64,000 bases of DNA from Phycicoccus endophyticus (GTDB lineage Bacteria > Actinomycetota > Actinomycetes > Actinomycetales > Dermatophilaceae). Position 1 is the first letter of the stretch, and the number at the start of each line of letters is the position of its first letter. A program made the translations under genes and the position numbers. The stretch covers positions 124,001 through 188,000 of the forward strand of contig NZ_JAANCN010000001.1 of NCBI RefSeq assembly GCF_011326735.1, given 5' to 3'. Below, one piece after another: positions 18,238-27,364 of the stretch. The notes beneath the pieces are model-generated. The model saw nothing but the letters and a program-made list of their open reading frames with translations. It searched no databases and had not been told where the DNA came from.

Positions 18238-18301
18238 CGGTGTTCCTCCTGGTGTTTCGTCGACTCGTGGTCGTCGGCTGGCCCGGTCGGCCCTCCGGGG
18301 G

Positions 18302-19042
18302 TCAGTGGGTGAGGATCTTCCCGAGGAAGTCCTTGGCGCGCTCGCTACGGGGGTTGGTGAAGAACTCCTCGGGGGTGGCCTCCTCGACGACCTGCCCGTC
18401 GGAGAGGAAGACCACCCGGTTGGCCGCCTTGCGGGCGAACCCCATCTCGTGGGTGACGACGATCATCGTCATGCCCGAGCGGGCGAGCTCGACCATGACG
18501 TCGAGCACCTCGGTGATCATCTCGGGGTCGAGCGCCGAGGTCGGCTCGTCGAAGAGCATGACCTTGGGGTCCATCGCGAGCGAGCGGGCGATCGCGACAC
18601 GCTGCTGCTGCCCGCCGGAGAGCTGGGCGGGGTACTTGTGCGCCTGGTGCCCGACGCCGACCCGCTCCAGCAGCTCCATGGCGCGCCGGTCGGCCTCGGC
18701 CTTGCGCATCCCGCGCACCTTGGTCGGGCCGAGGGTGACGTTCTCGAGGATCGTCTTGTGGGCGAAGAGGTTGAAGGACTGGAAGACCATGCCGACGTCC
18801 GCGCGCAGCGCCGCGAGCTCCTTGCCCTCCTCGGGCAGCTCCTTGCCGTCGATCGTGATCGAGCCGGACTCGAAGGTCTCGAGGCGGTTGATGGTGCGGC
18901 ACAGGGTCGACTTGCCCGACCCGGACGGGCCGATGAGGATGACCACCTCGCCCCGGCCGACGGTGAGGTTGACGTCCTTGAGCACGTGGAGGTCGCCGAA
19001 GTGCTTGTTGACGTCGCGCAGGACGACGAGGGGCTCGCTCAT
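18302..19042 (-). CDS. gluA: Glutamate-type ABC transporter ATP-binding protein GluA
   Basis: ATPase of the amino acid importer, 246 residues, first gene of the leftward gluABCD operon. Walker [11 protein letters not shown]-loop [10 protein letters not shown], signature [16 protein letters not shown], Walker [15 protein letters not shown] and switch VTHEMGFA are complete. ATG at 19042 is preceded, 8 bases upstream, by TAGGTT, so the operon message is probably leaderless. The frame is open upstream to 19648 but has no family likeness there. Confidence 0.94.
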   Translation of the reverse strand: MSEPLVVLRDVNKHFGDLHVLKDVNLTVGRGEVVILIGPSGSGKSTLCRTINRLETFESGSITIDGKELPEEGKELAALRADVGMVFQSFNLFAHKTILENVTLGPTKVRGMRKAEADRRAMELLERVGVGHQAHKYPAQLSGGQQQRVAIARSLAMDPKVMLFDEPTSALDPEMITEVLDVMVELARSGMTMIVVTHEMGFARKAANRVVFLSDGQVVEEATPEEFFTNPRSERAKDFLGKILTH

Positions 19043-19050
19043 GGTGGGAG

Positions 19051-19056
19051 AACCTA
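19051..19056 (-). promoter_or_regulatory. -10 TAGGTT of the gluABCD operon
   Basis: Leftward TAGGTT 8 bases before the gluA ATG. The rest of the 250-base gap to the FAD oxidoreductase holds a 7-base hairpin at 19133-19149 (GGGGCCG/CGGCCCC) and a 10-base palindrome GTTCGCGAAC at 19200-19209, neither of which I can assign. Confidence 0.45.
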
Positions 19057-19292
19057 GCGGCGCGGTGCGCGCTGGGGGCAGTACCGGGGGAGGCATCGGC
19101 AGGGATCGTGACCGTTCCGAGACCTCACCCCGGGGGCCGGGTCGGCCCCGGACGGTGCCCCTGGTCATCTGCGGATCGGGTGGCTCGAGAGGCATGACCG
19201 TTCGCGAACCGTAGGGGTCAGGCGGCGACGGGTGCGGAAATGAGATGAACGGGGCCTCGCGTGGCCGATGCCCCTCGGGCATGATGAACGTC

Positions 19293-20699
19293 ATGCCCGC
19301 CCTCGCGTCCGCTGTCCGCGCCTCGCTGGCCGACGCGGTCCCGGACGTCTTCTGGACCGACCGCCCCGAGCTGCTCCCGCCGGCCCGGCCGGCGCTGACC
19401 GGGCACGGGCACCGCGCGGACCTCGTCGTCGTCGGCGGCGGGTTCACCGGGCTGTGGGCCGCGGTGCAGGCCAAGGAGCGCGACCCGGCGCGCGAGGTCC
19501 TCCTCCTCGAGCGGGGTCGCCTCGCGGTGGCGGCCTCCGGGCGCAACGGGGGCTTCGTCTCGCCCTCGCTCACCCATGGGCTCGCCCAGGGCGTCGCCTG
19601 CTGGCCGGAGGAGGTGGCCACCCTCGAGCGGCTCGGGGCCGAGAACATGGCCGGGCTCGCCCAGGCGGTCGAGCGCTACGGCATCGACTGCGACCTGCAC
19701 GTCCCCGGCGAGCTGACCCTCGCCCTCGACGAGCACCAGGTCTGCGCGGTGCGCGAGGCGTACTCCCTCCACCGCGACCACGGGGTGGAGGCCCGGCTGC
19801 TGTCGGCGCAGGAGGCGCGGGCCCGGGTGGACTCGCCGCGCTACCTCGCCGGGATGCTCGACCCGACCGTCGGCCTGGTCGACCCGGCGCGTCTCGTGTG
19901 GGGGCTCGCCGAGGCCGCGGAGCGGCTCGGGGTGCGTGTGCACGAGGACACGGCGGTGACGGCGTTCGACGAGGACGGCGACGGCGTGCGAGTGGCCACC
20001 GAGTGGGGCAGCGTGCGCGGCCGCCGGGTCGTCGTCGGCACCGGTGCCTTCCGCGGGCCGCTGCGCCGGCTCGGCTGGTACACGCTGCCGGTGTACGACC
20101 ACGTCCTGATGTCCGAGCCGCTGACGGCCGCGCAGCTGGCCGCCGTCGGCTGGGAGGGGCGCGAGGGGCTGACGGATGCGGGCAACCAGTTCCACTACTA
20201 CCGGCGCACCCTCGATGACCGGGTCCTCTTCGGCGGGTACGACGCCAACTACCACTTCCCGGGACGGATCGACCCGCGGCTGGAGCAGTCCTCGTCGCAC
20301 GAGCTGCTCGCCGCGCACTTCCAGGCGATCTTCCCGCAGCTCGAGGGGGTCCGCTTCACCCACCGCTGGGCCGGCGTCATCGACACCACCTCGCGCTTCA
20401 CCCCGGTCTTCGGCACGGCGCTCGGCGGCCGGGTCGCCTACGCGGTCGGCTACACCGGGCTCGGGGTGGCCTCGACGCGGTTCGGCGCCCGCGTGGCCCT
20501 CGACCTCGCCGACGGCCAGGACAGCGAGGCCACCCGGCTCGCGATGGTCCGCCGCAAGCCGCTGCCCTTCCCGCCCGAGCCGCTGCGCTCGCTCGGCGTC
20601 CGCGCGACCCGGGCCAGCCTCGCCGCCGAGGACCGCACCGGACGGCGCAACCTGTGGCTGCGGGCCATGGACGCGGTCGGCATCGGCTTCGACAGCTGA
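19293..20699 (+). CDS. FAD-dependent oxidoreductase (DAO family)
   Basis: Flavoprotein of 468 residues in the D-amino acid/glycine oxidase (DAO, PuuB-like) family; substrate unknown, probably an amine or amino acid. The Rossmann motif is [18 protein letters not shown] near residue 40, followed by [23 protein letters not shown], which places the flavin site, and a late [20 protein letters not shown]. In-frame ATGs exist at 19281, 19284 and 19293; I prefer 19293 because a CATGAT hexamer ends 7 bases before it. No signal peptide. It stands alone between divergent glu genes and a convergent channel gene. Confidence 0.85.
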   Translation: MPALASAVRASLADAVPDVFWTDRPELLPPARPALTGHGHRADLVVVGGGFTGLWAAVQAKERDPAREVLLLERGRLAVAASGRNGGFVSPSLTHGLAQGVACWPEEVATLERLGAENMAGLAQAVERYGIDCDLHVPGELTLALDEHQVCAVREAYSLHRDHGVEARLLSAQEARARVDSPRYLAGMLDPTVGLVDPARLVWGLAEAAERLGVRVHEDTAVTAFDEDGDGVRVATEWGSVRGRRVVVGTGAFRGPLRRLGWYTLPVYDHVLMSEPLTAAQLAAVGWEGREGLTDAGNQFHYYRRTLDDRVLFGGYDANYHFPGRIDPRLEQSSSHELLAAHFQAIFPQLEGVRFTHRWAGVIDTTSRFTPVFGTALGGRVAYAVGYTGLGVASTRFGARVALDLADGQDSEATRLAMVRRKPLPFPPEPLRSLGVRATRASLAAEDRTGRRNLWLRAMDAVGIGFDS

Positions 20700-20732
20700 G
20701 CCCTCGCCGGAGCCGGGTGCCGTCGCGCTCGC

Positions 20733-21464
20733 TCACCCCCGGCCGCGGAGCTCCTCGACGGTCTCCTGGAGGTGGGCGATCTGCGCGGCGAGCTGCTGGA
20801 CGTCGTGCTCGCTCGCGGTGCGGGCGGTGTCCTCGATCTCCTGGACGCGGTCGATGAGCCAGCTGGCGAAGGTCGCCGTGATGACGCCGATGAGGGCGAT
20901 GCCGGCGAGCATCAGGGCGGCCGCGACGAGGCGCCCTTCGGTCGTCACGGGGTAGAGGTCGCCGTACCCCACGGTCGTGGCGGTCGTGGCGGTCCACCAC
21001 AGCGCGTCCCCGAACCGGGTGATCGTCGCGTCCGGGTGGCCGCGCTCGGCGTCGAGGATGGCCAGGCTCGCCACGAAGAGCACCATCACCGCGGCACCCC
21101 CGACGTAGACCGAGACCTTCCCCCGCAGCGAGCCGCCCGCCTTGCGGTTGAGGACGCCGAGGAGCGTCACGAGCCGCAGGAGCCGCAGTGGGCGCAGCAG
21201 TGGCAGGACGACGACGGCCAGGTCGAGCAGGTTGGCCCGCACGAAGGCGAGCCGGTGGTGGGCGAGCCGGAGGCGGACGAGGTAGTCGACGGCGAACATC
21301 GTCCACGCCACCCAGGAGAGCACCTCGGTGACCGTGACCCAGGTGGAGGACAGCTGCGGGTCGAGGATCGGCCAGGCGTAGGCGAGGAGGAAGACGAGCG
21401 CGGCGATCGTCAACGGCCACTCGCCGGCCCGTTCCCACTGCTCCCGCCGGGCGTCGTCACTCAT
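20733..21464 (-). CDS. Potassium channel family protein
   Basis: Ion channel subunit of 243 residues with a voltage-gated-type layout. Hydrophobic segments start near residues 17 and 43; an S4-like basic stretch (LLRPLRLLRLVTLLGVL) precedes two pore-domain spans. The selectivity filter TTVGYGDLYP is typical of K+ channels. After the last span (AGIALIGVITATFASWL) the C-terminus is a likely coiled coil (DVQQLAAQIAHLQETVEELRG) for tetramer assembly. I chose ATG 21464; an in-frame ATG at 21473 adds three residues. Convergent with the FAD oxidoreductase. Confidence 0.87.
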   Translation of the reverse strand: MSDDARREQWERAGEWPLTIAALVFLLAYAWPILDPQLSSTWVTVTEVLSWVAWTMFAVDYLVRLRLAHHRLAFVRANLLDLAVVVLPLLRPLRLLRLVTLLGVLNRKAGGSLRGKVSVYVGGAAVMVLFVASLAILDAERGHPDATITRFGDALWWTATTATTVGYGDLYPVTTEGRLVAAALMLAGIALIGVITATFASWLIDRVQEIEDTARTASEHDVQQLAAQIAHLQETVEELRGRG

Positions 21465-21808
21465 GGCGGCCATGCTGTCACGGCAGCGGGGCCGCTCGGT
21501 GGGGTGCTCGGGGCCGTGGCCGCGGCGGCCGCCGCGGTAGTGCCGGACCGTGGGGCACACCGCCCGCACGGGCACGCTGCGGGCTTCTCCCGTACTCCCG
21601 GGGGACTACCGGCTGCCTCCTCCGGGCGGATGGCCGCCGTCCGCGTGCCGTCCACAGTGGCGAGGTAGCTCACCAACCCAAGGGACCCTCGGTGCCGACA
21701 GCAGCCCTCGCCCTCTCCCGGTCGCACCCGGGCGGACGAGCGCAGTCGGCCACCGCGCCGCTCGTCCTCGTCGGCGCCGAGGCCCACGACGAAGGAGGAC
21801 AGCCAGCC
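21465..21808. other. Non-coding gap between channel and amidohydrolase
   Basis: No credible gene in this 344-base divergent gap. It holds an 18-base perfect palindrome CCGCGGCGGCCGCCGCGG at 21520-21537 and a strong ribosome-binding site GAAGGAGG at 21791-21798 for the downstream gene. Short frames here have only low-complexity composition. Confidence 0.6.
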
Positions 21809-22945
21809 ATGAAAGCAACCAGAGAGAGCGGGCAGCGCAGGGTGCTGGGACGTCGCGGTTTTGTCACCGGCGCGGCAGCACTCGGCGCCGGGCTCTCGGC
21901 GACCGTCCTCGCGTCATGCTCGGGCGACCAGGGGGACTCCGACATCTCGCGTCGTGACCAGGACCTGAGGTTCATCGGCACCGAGGAGACCTTCTCGACT
22001 CCCGAGCTGTTGGCGCTGAACTCGATCAACGAGGACCACGTCGCGTTCCTCGAGGAGATGGGTCTGTCGGACCTCGGTGAGCGCCGCGTCGGTGACATGG
22101 ACCAGGGGGGACTCGACGTCCAGATCCTGTCCGCGCACACGCCGTCCGTGCAGAACGTCCCGGGCCGAGAGGGCATCGACTTCGCCCGTCGTCTCAACCG
22201 GCAGCTCGTCGACGGGCCGATGGCACGTTACCCGGGCCGCTTCCAGGCGTTCGCGACGTTGCCCCTGCGCAGCCCGGAGGCGGCCGCGGACGAGCTGGAG
22301 CGAACGGTCCGGGAGGACGGCTTCCTGGGCGCACTCACCAACGGGCACATCGCCACGAAGTACCTCGACCACCCCACGTTCGAGCCCGTCCTCGCGCGGG
22401 CCGAGGCACTCGGAGTGCCCATCTACCTCCACCCCGGCTACCCGGCCGACGACATCTTCCAGATCTACTACAGCACGACCCGCTCGGAGTACACCCAGGA
22501 GTACCAGGACTACATCTTCAGCGGGTCCGGCTACGGCTGGCACCAGGAGGTGCTGGTCCAGTGCATCCGGATGATCGCGTACGGGGTCTTCGACAGGTTC
22601 CCCAACCTGCAGATCATCATCGGACACATGGGCGAGGGTCTTCCCTTCTACTACGAGCGGATCGCCGGGGACATGGGCGCGCCGACCGAGAACTCGCTCG
22701 AGCGGCCTTTCGAGCAGTACTTCCAGGACAACTTCTGGTTCACCACGAGTGCCTTCTTCCAGGACGAGCTGCTCCACCTCCTGCTGAAGTACGTCAGCGT
22801 GGATCGCGTGATGTTCGGGACCGACTATCCCTTCGCGGGCATCAAGGAAGGAACCGACTGGTTCCGGGCGGTCGACCTCCCGCGGGAGGACAAGGAGAAG
22901 ATCGCCTTCCGCAACGCCGAGGAGCTGTTCGGCATCACGGTCTGA
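21809..22945 (+). CDS. Amidohydrolase-2 family protein with twin-arginine lipoprotein signal
   Basis: Secreted metal-dependent hydrolase or decarboxylase of 378 residues. The N-terminus has GRRGFVTGAAALGAGLSATV then LASCSGD, a Tat signal with a lipobox, so it should be folded before export and lipid-anchored. The body resembles gamma-resorcylate/dihydroxybenzoate decarboxylases: TEETF at the N-terminal metal site (Glu kept, Thr where LigW has His), LGALTNGHIATKYLD, IYLHPGYP (His ligand), IIGHMGEGLPFYYERI and VMFGTDYPFAG (Asp). Substrate unknown. The ATG is chosen for GAAGGAGG 11 bases upstream. Lipoprotein export is unusual for this family. Confidence 0.82.
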   Translation: MKATRESGQRRVLGRRGFVTGAAALGAGLSATVLASCSGDQGDSDISRRDQDLRFIGTEETFSTPELLALNSINEDHVAFLEEMGLSDLGERRVGDMDQGGLDVQILSAHTPSVQNVPGREGIDFARRLNRQLVDGPMARYPGRFQAFATLPLRSPEAAADELERTVREDGFLGALTNGHIATKYLDHPTFEPVLARAEALGVPIYLHPGYPADDIFQIYYSTTRSEYTQEYQDYIFSGSGYGWHQEVLVQCIRMIAYGVFDRFPNLQIIIGHMGEGLPFYYERIAGDMGAPTENSLERPFEQYFQDNFWFTTSAFFQDELLHLLLKYVSVDRVMFGTDYPFAGIKEGTDWFRAVDLPREDKEKIAFRNAEELFGITV

Positions 22946-22960
22946 CGCATCGGCGTCCGG

Positions 22961-22990
22961 CGCTGCGGTACTCCCAGGCGAGTAGCAGCG
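22961..22990 (+). terminator. Hairpin after the amidohydrolase
   Basis: CGCTGC-GG-TACTC pairs with GAGTA-GCAGCG: 11 base pairs with a 2-base bulge and a 6-base loop, 15 bases after the stop. Candidate terminator separating this gene from the transporter-glycosyltransferase gene; the remaining gap to 23120 shows nothing else but an AGGAGGT site near 23109. Confidence 0.5.
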
Positions 22991-23120
22991 ACCTCCCGGG
23001 GGTGGACGCGCACGTCGACGGGACGAGAAACCCTGACGAGTACCACTCGACCTTCCGGAGGCCCCTCGTGTCCACCCATCTGACGTCCGCGCTGACCCCG
23101 GCGCCCCAGGAGGTATCGCG

Positions 23121-25163
23121 GTGCTCGTGATCGCCGTCGCCCTCGCTGCCGCCGGGGCGTGCTGTTTCGCCGGCACCGTGCTCCTCCAGCACCGCACCGT
23201 CCGGCAGGCGGTCCCCGGCCGCGAGGTCCACGCGCTGGGCCCGGCCGCCGTCCGGACGATCCTGCGCACACCGCTCTGGTACGCCGGGATCGGGCTGGCC
23301 GGGCTGGGCGCCGTCCTGCACGCCCTCGCGCTGACCATGGCGCCTCTGGCCGTGGTGCAGCCGATCGGGGTGCTCACTCTCGTGCTGACGGTGCTGTGGG
23401 CGGGAACCAGGCCCACACCCGCCGTACTCCTCGCACTGCTGACGAGCGTGGCCGGGGTGGCGTCCTTCGTCGCCGTGGCGGCCTCGACCGTCGGCGCTGA
23501 CCTCCCCGCCCCCGACCTCGGGTCGGCGCAGTGGGCCCTGCTCGGCGCGGGCGCGCTGGCCGTCGTGGCCCGGTGCACCCGGGGGAGGGCCCGCTGCCTG
23601 TTCCTCGCGCTCGCGACCGCCGTGCTGTTCGGGTTCACCTCGGCGCTCGTGCGGGCAGCGGTCACGGCGCAGCTGTCCGGTGTGCTGACGGCTGTCGCTC
23701 TCGTGGAGTCGGTGACGGCGGTCCTTGCCGGCATGTGGCTGCTGCACCAGGCCTACGCGAACGGGCCCGCCCCGGTCGTGGCGGGCGCGACCACGCTGGT
23801 CGACCCGCTGACCGCAGTGCTCATCGGCATCTTCGCCTACGGCGAGATGACCTCCGGCCGGCTCCTCGACCTGGCGGTGCCAGGAGGAGTGGCCATCGCC
23901 GGGCTCGTGCTCCTGTCCCGTCACGTACCGTCCACCACGTCGGTGGCGCGGGCTCCCGCCAGGGGCCCCGAGGGCCCACTGCGCATCGTGGTGGCCGCCG
24001 ACACCTACCCCCCGGACGTCAACGGAGCGGCGAACTTCGCCGACCGGCTGGCATCCGGGCTGTCCGGTCGCGGGCACGACGTGCACGTCATCTGCCCGTC
24101 GACCAGCGATGAGTCCTCCAGCGAACGCGTCGGCGGGGTGACAGTCCACCGCATCGGCTCGAGGCGGACGCCCTTCCACCCGACGTTCCGCATCTGCCTC
24201 CCCTGGCGTACGGCACGCGCCGTTCCGGCGTTGCTCGAGGAGATCGACCCCGATGTGGTCCACACCCAGGCTCACTTCCTCATCGGCCGGAGCGCGGTCC
24301 GCGCCGGGACGGCAGCCGGCATCCCGGTGGTGGCCACCAACCACTTCATGCCGGAGAACCTGCTCGGCTACGCGCCGCTGCCGCCACTCGCCGGTCGCCT
24401 CCTCACCCGGTGGGCGTGGCAGGACCTGGCACGGGTCTTCGGCCGGGCGACGGTCTGCACCACCCCGACGCGGCGTGCCGCCGAGCTGCTCGAGCGCAAC
24501 GGCCTGAACCGCCCCGTGATGGCGATCTCGTGTGGGATCGACCGTGCGCACTATGCCGGCGGAGGCGAGGTCGACGGCCCACCGATCGTCCTGTTCGTGG
24601 GCAGGCTGAGCGCCGAGAAGAACGTCAACGAGCTCCTCGAGGCGGCCGCCGTGCTGCCACCGCACGCGCGGGTCGAGATCGTCGGCGACGGCTCCGAACG
24701 ACCCCGGCTCGAGGCCCTGGCGGAGGACCTGGGCATCACCGAGCGGGTGCGGTTCCTCGGCCTCGTCCCGGACGAGGAGCTGGTTCGTGCCTACCGACGT
24801 TGCACCGTGTTCTGCATGCCGGGGACTGCCGAGCTGCAGAGCCTCGTGACCATGGAGGCGATGGCGGCCGGCAAGCCGGTCGTGGCCGCCGACGCGATGG
24901 CACTTCCACATCTGGTGCGTCCCGGACGCAACGGCTGGCTCTATCCCCCCGGCGACGTCCGCGAGCTGGCCGACCGGATCGCCCAGGTCCTCGCCGACGA
25001 ACCCACGAGGAGGGCGATGGGCCAGGAGAGCCTCCGGCTGATCTCGGCCCACGACCTGGGGGCGACGCTTGGAGAGTTCGAAAGGGTCTACGCCGATGTC
25101 ACGCATGTCACCGCGCCGCCGCGTCCCCGTGTCGAAGGCCGGCTGCCGCACCCGACGTCCTGA
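23121..25163 (+). CDS. Fusion of a DMT/NIPA-like membrane domain and a GT4 glycosyltransferase
   Basis: Single frame of 680 residues with two modules. Residues 1-270 have about nine hydrophobic segments resembling DMT-superfamily/NIPA transporters (LALTMAPLAVVQPIGVLTL, and VAGATTLVDPLTAVLIGIFAYGE in two halves). From ~287 a complete family-4 glycosyltransferase begins: VVAADTYPPDVNGAANFADRLA, a linker around 420-470, FVGRLSAEKNVNELLEA and the donor-site EX7E as ELQSLVTMEAMAAGKPVV. The start GTG follows AGGAGGT by 6 bases. The catalytic half resembles GDP-mannose or UDP-sugar transferases acting on lipids (inference). The membrane part may move the lipid acceptor or simply anchor the enzyme. 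Confidence 0.8.
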   Translation: MLVIAVALAAAGACCFAGTVLLQHRTVRQAVPGREVHALGPAAVRTILRTPLWYAGIGLAGLGAVLHALALTMAPLAVVQPIGVLTLVLTVLWAGTRPTPAVLLALLTSVAGVASFVAVAASTVGADLPAPDLGSAQWALLGAGALAVVARCTRGRARCLFLALATAVLFGFTSALVRAAVTAQLSGVLTAVALVESVTAVLAGMWLLHQAYANGPAPVVAGATTLVDPLTAVLIGIFAYGEMTSGRLLDLAVPGGVAIAGLVLLSRHVPSTTSVARAPARGPEGPLRIVVAADTYPPDVNGAANFADRLASGLSGRGHDVHVICPSTSDESSSERVGGVTVHRIGSRRTPFHPTFRICLPWRTARAVPALLEEIDPDVVHTQAHFLIGRSAVRAGTAAGIPVVATNHFMPENLLGYAPLPPLAGRLLTRWAWQDLARVFGRATVCTTPTRRAAELLERNGLNRPVMAISCGIDRAHYAGGGEVDGPPIVLFVGRLSAEKNVNELLEAAAVLPPHARVEIVGDGSERPRLEALAEDLGITERVRFLGLVPDEELVRAYRRCTVFCMPGTAELQSLVTMEAMAAGKPVVAADAMALPHLVRPGRNGWLYPPGDVRELADRIAQVLADEPTRRAMGQESLRLISAHDLGATLGEFERVYADVTHVTAPPRPRVEGRLPHPTS

Positions 25164-25217
25164 CGGTGCAGGTCTCGCCACGCACCCACCGTCACCGTCG
25201 ATGATGATGGACCCGTC

Positions 25218-26345
25218 ATGCCGATCCGTCCGCGCATCTCGCGCGTCGAGCTCGCCGCAGTCGCCACTGCCGCGGCGGTGACGATCGGTGCGTTGCTCGT
25301 CGACCCGGAGGTGCAGAACGGGCGGCAGCTCCCGGGCGTCGCGGCGGCGGTCGTCGCCGCAGCCGTTCTCATCGTCCTCGGTCGCTTCGACAGGGCGACC
25401 GTCGTGGCGATCGGTCTGCTCGACAGTGCCACTCTCGCCTGGACCTCGGGCCCGATCGCGCTGCGACCGTTGCTCGCCGTGGCTCTGTTCCGTCTCGTGT
25501 ACCGGAACGACACCCGCTCGGCGATCTGGTTCGCGTCGCTCGTGGCGACCGTTGTCTCCGGTGTCGGGGCGCAGGTCGACACCGACCCGTTCTGGTCGGA
25601 GTGGGCCGTCGACGAGGCAGTTCTGCTGTTTCCGATCGCCGCCGCCGACGCTCGTCGCTCGAACCTGCGGCGTCGGGCGGAGGCGGTGGAACGCCAGGTC
25701 GCCGAGCGGCTCCAGGCCGAACGGCTGAGCATCGCCTACGACCTGCACGACGTCGTCGCCCACTCGCTGTCGGCGATCACCGTCCAGTCCGGCGTGGCCG
25801 CGCACGTCTTCGAGCGCGACCCGTCCGCGGCCTACTCCGCGCTCGTCGAGATCAACGACGCGGGACGGCGGTCACTCGACGAGCTCAGGTCCCTTCTCGG
25901 GCTGCTCCGGTCCGACGAAGCCGGTCCGCTGCGCCCGTTGTCGCCGGCCACCACGCTCGGCGAGGTGGCCACCGCCGCGGCCGGGGACACGATGGAGGTC
26001 GAGGTGGTCGAGAGCGGGCACTACCCGCCGGGCGAAGCGGAGAGCACCGTCGTCACGGTGCACCGGATCGTCCACGAGTGCCTGGTCAACGTCAGCCGCC
26101 ACGCCGGCGACGTCCCGGCCACCGTCCGGGTGCGCCACACCGATGCCGGGGTGCACGTCACCGTGTCGAACGGCGTCGCGGACCCGGCACACGTCGCGGC
26201 GCGGGGCACCGGGCTCGGGCTGCGTGCGATCCGCGAGCGAGCCGAGCTCCTCGGTGGCACCGTCGATGCAGGACCTACCGACGACGGTGGGTTCGAGGTG
26301 CGCGCCTTCGTGCCCTACCAGCTGGCCGAGAGGAACCGGGGATGA
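25218..26345 (+). CDS. Sensor histidine kinase, NarL-partner type (HisKA_3)
   Basis: Two-component sensor of 375 residues. The N-terminal ~145 residues hold four to five hydrophobic spans without a clear periplasmic domain, so the signal is probably sensed in or near the membrane. HisKA_3 follows with LSIAYDLHDVVAHSLSAI (phospho-His near 177), then an ATPase domain with VHECLVNVSRHAG (N box) and GTGLGLRAIRERAELLGG (G box). The stop overlaps the response regulator start by four bases, so the pair is co-translated. The stimulus is unknown; targets may include neighbouring genes. Confidence 0.9.
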   Translation: MPIRPRISRVELAAVATAAAVTIGALLVDPEVQNGRQLPGVAAAVVAAAVLIVLGRFDRATVVAIGLLDSATLAWTSGPIALRPLLAVALFRLVYRNDTRSAIWFASLVATVVSGVGAQVDTDPFWSEWAVDEAVLLFPIAAADARRSNLRRRAEAVERQVAERLQAERLSIAYDLHDVVAHSLSAITVQSGVAAHVFERDPSAAYSALVEINDAGRRSLDELRSLLGLLRSDEAGPLRPLSPATTLGEVATAAAGDTMEVEVVESGHYPPGEAESTVVTVHRIVHECLVNVSRHAGDVPATVRVRHTDAGVHVTVSNGVADPAHVAARGTGLGLRAIRERAELLGGTVDAGPTDDGGFEVRAFVPYQLAERNRG

Positions 26346-27043
26346 GCACCGGACGCGACGCCCCAGGCCCCCCGAGCCGCGACACCCGCGTGCTGCTCGT
26401 CGACGACCAAGAGCTCGTGCGTCGTGGGTTCGCGGCACTGCTCGCCAACGAGCCCGGCATCGAGGTCGTCGGGGAGGCGGTCGACGGCGCCCAGGCGGTC
26501 TCCGAGACGCGACGGACACGCCCGGACGTCGTTCTCATGGACATCCGGATGCCTCGGATGGACGGTTTGGCCGCAACGCGAGCGATCTGCGGTGACCCGC
26601 GACTCGCCGGCTCCAAGGTGCTCGTCCTGACGACGTTCGCGCTCGACGAGTACGTCTACGACGCGCTGAGGGCGGGGGCCTCCGGGTTCCTGCTCAAGGA
26701 CACGCCGCCGCGGCTGCTGATCGAGGCGATCGCCGCCGCCACCGACGGCGACGTCCTCATCTCACCGGCGATGACCACACGGCTGGTCGCCGAGCTCGTC
26801 CGCCGTCCCGTCCTCCGCCCCGGGCGCCCGGGCCCGCTGGACGTCCTGAGCGAGCGGGAGCGGGAGGTGCTGGCCGAGGTCGCCCGCGGCAAGACCAACT
26901 CCGAGATCGGAGCGTCGCTGTACATGTCGCCTCTGACGGCGAAGACGCACGTCAGCCGCATCCGTACCAAGCTGCACGCCCGCGACCGTGCGCAGCTGGT
27001 CATCATCGGGTACGAGACCGGTCTCGTCAGCCCCGGCGAGTAG
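26342..27043 (+). CDS. Response regulator, NarL/LuxR type
   Basis: DNA-binding partner of the preceding kinase, 233 residues. The receiver domain has the acidic pair DD at 21-22, the phosphoacceptor Asp near 67 in VVLMDIRMPRMDG, Thr in VLTTF and Lys in FLLKD. A LuxR-type helix-turn-helix occupies the C-terminus (LSEREREVLAEVARGKTNSE, then SPLTAKTHVSRI). The 113-base gap after it ends in tRNA-Met on the other strand and shows no terminator. Target genes cannot be read from the sequence. Confidence 0.92.
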   Translation: MSTGRDAPGPPSRDTRVLLVDDQELVRRGFAALLANEPGIEVVGEAVDGAQAVSETRRTRPDVVLMDIRMPRMDGLAATRAICGDPRLAGSKVLVLTTFALDEYVYDALRAGASGFLLKDTPPRLLIEAIAAATDGDVLISPAMTTRLVAELVRRPVLRPGRPGPLDVLSEREREVLAEVARGKTNSEIGASLYMSPLTAKTHVSRIRTKLHARDRAQLVIIGYETGLVSPGE

Positions 27044-27156
27044 GCATGGCGTCCTCGGCCCTCGGCCGCCGCAGGAGGTCGAGCTGCCTCGCGTCCCTGT
27101 CGACCACCCCGGCCACGAGCATCGGCGGCGGGGACGTGACCTGCGGAAACGTCTGG

Positions 27157-27230
27157 TGGGGCGTGTCGGGCTTGAACCGACGACCGACGGATTATGAGTC
27201 CGCTGCTCTGACCGACTGAGCTAACGCCCC
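27157..27230 (-). tRNA. tRNA-Met (CAT), elongator type
   Basis: Complete 74-base cloverleaf read leftward. GGGGCGT pairs perfectly with ACGCCCC, discriminator A at 27157; D-arm GCTC/GAGC; anticodon loop CTCATAA with CAT at 27194-27196; T-loop TTCAAGC. The GGACTCATAATCC anticodon arm suits elongator Met, but a lysidine-modified tRNA-Ile2 has the same anticodon and is not excluded. It lacks the features of initiator tRNA. CCA not encoded. Confidence 0.9.
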
Positions 27231-27364
27231 GGCGCCGTGGCGGGCGGCCACGGGCCCGGCGAGCCTATCGCCGAGCCACAGCCGCGCCCGACCCTGGCGA
27301 CAGGTGTCGCACAGTGCCGCCGGCGAACGTGGAGGTCAGCAGTCCCCACGACGAAGGAGCACCC

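Noticed and set aside
19200-19209. Palindrome GTTCGCGAAC as a LexA box
   Set aside because: The SOS box here is CGAAC-N4-GTTCG; this one has the half-sites in the opposite order and no spacer, so it does not fit.
22935-25805. Open minus-strand frame of 956 codons opposite the transporter-glycosyltransferase gene
   Set aside because: No family likeness, and biased to Arg/Gly/His as antisense of a coding gene; the plus strand has two recognisable domains.
27157-27230. tRNA-Met as an attachment site of an integrated element
   Set aside because: I found no second copy of its 3-prime end near 21-22 kb and no integrase gene.
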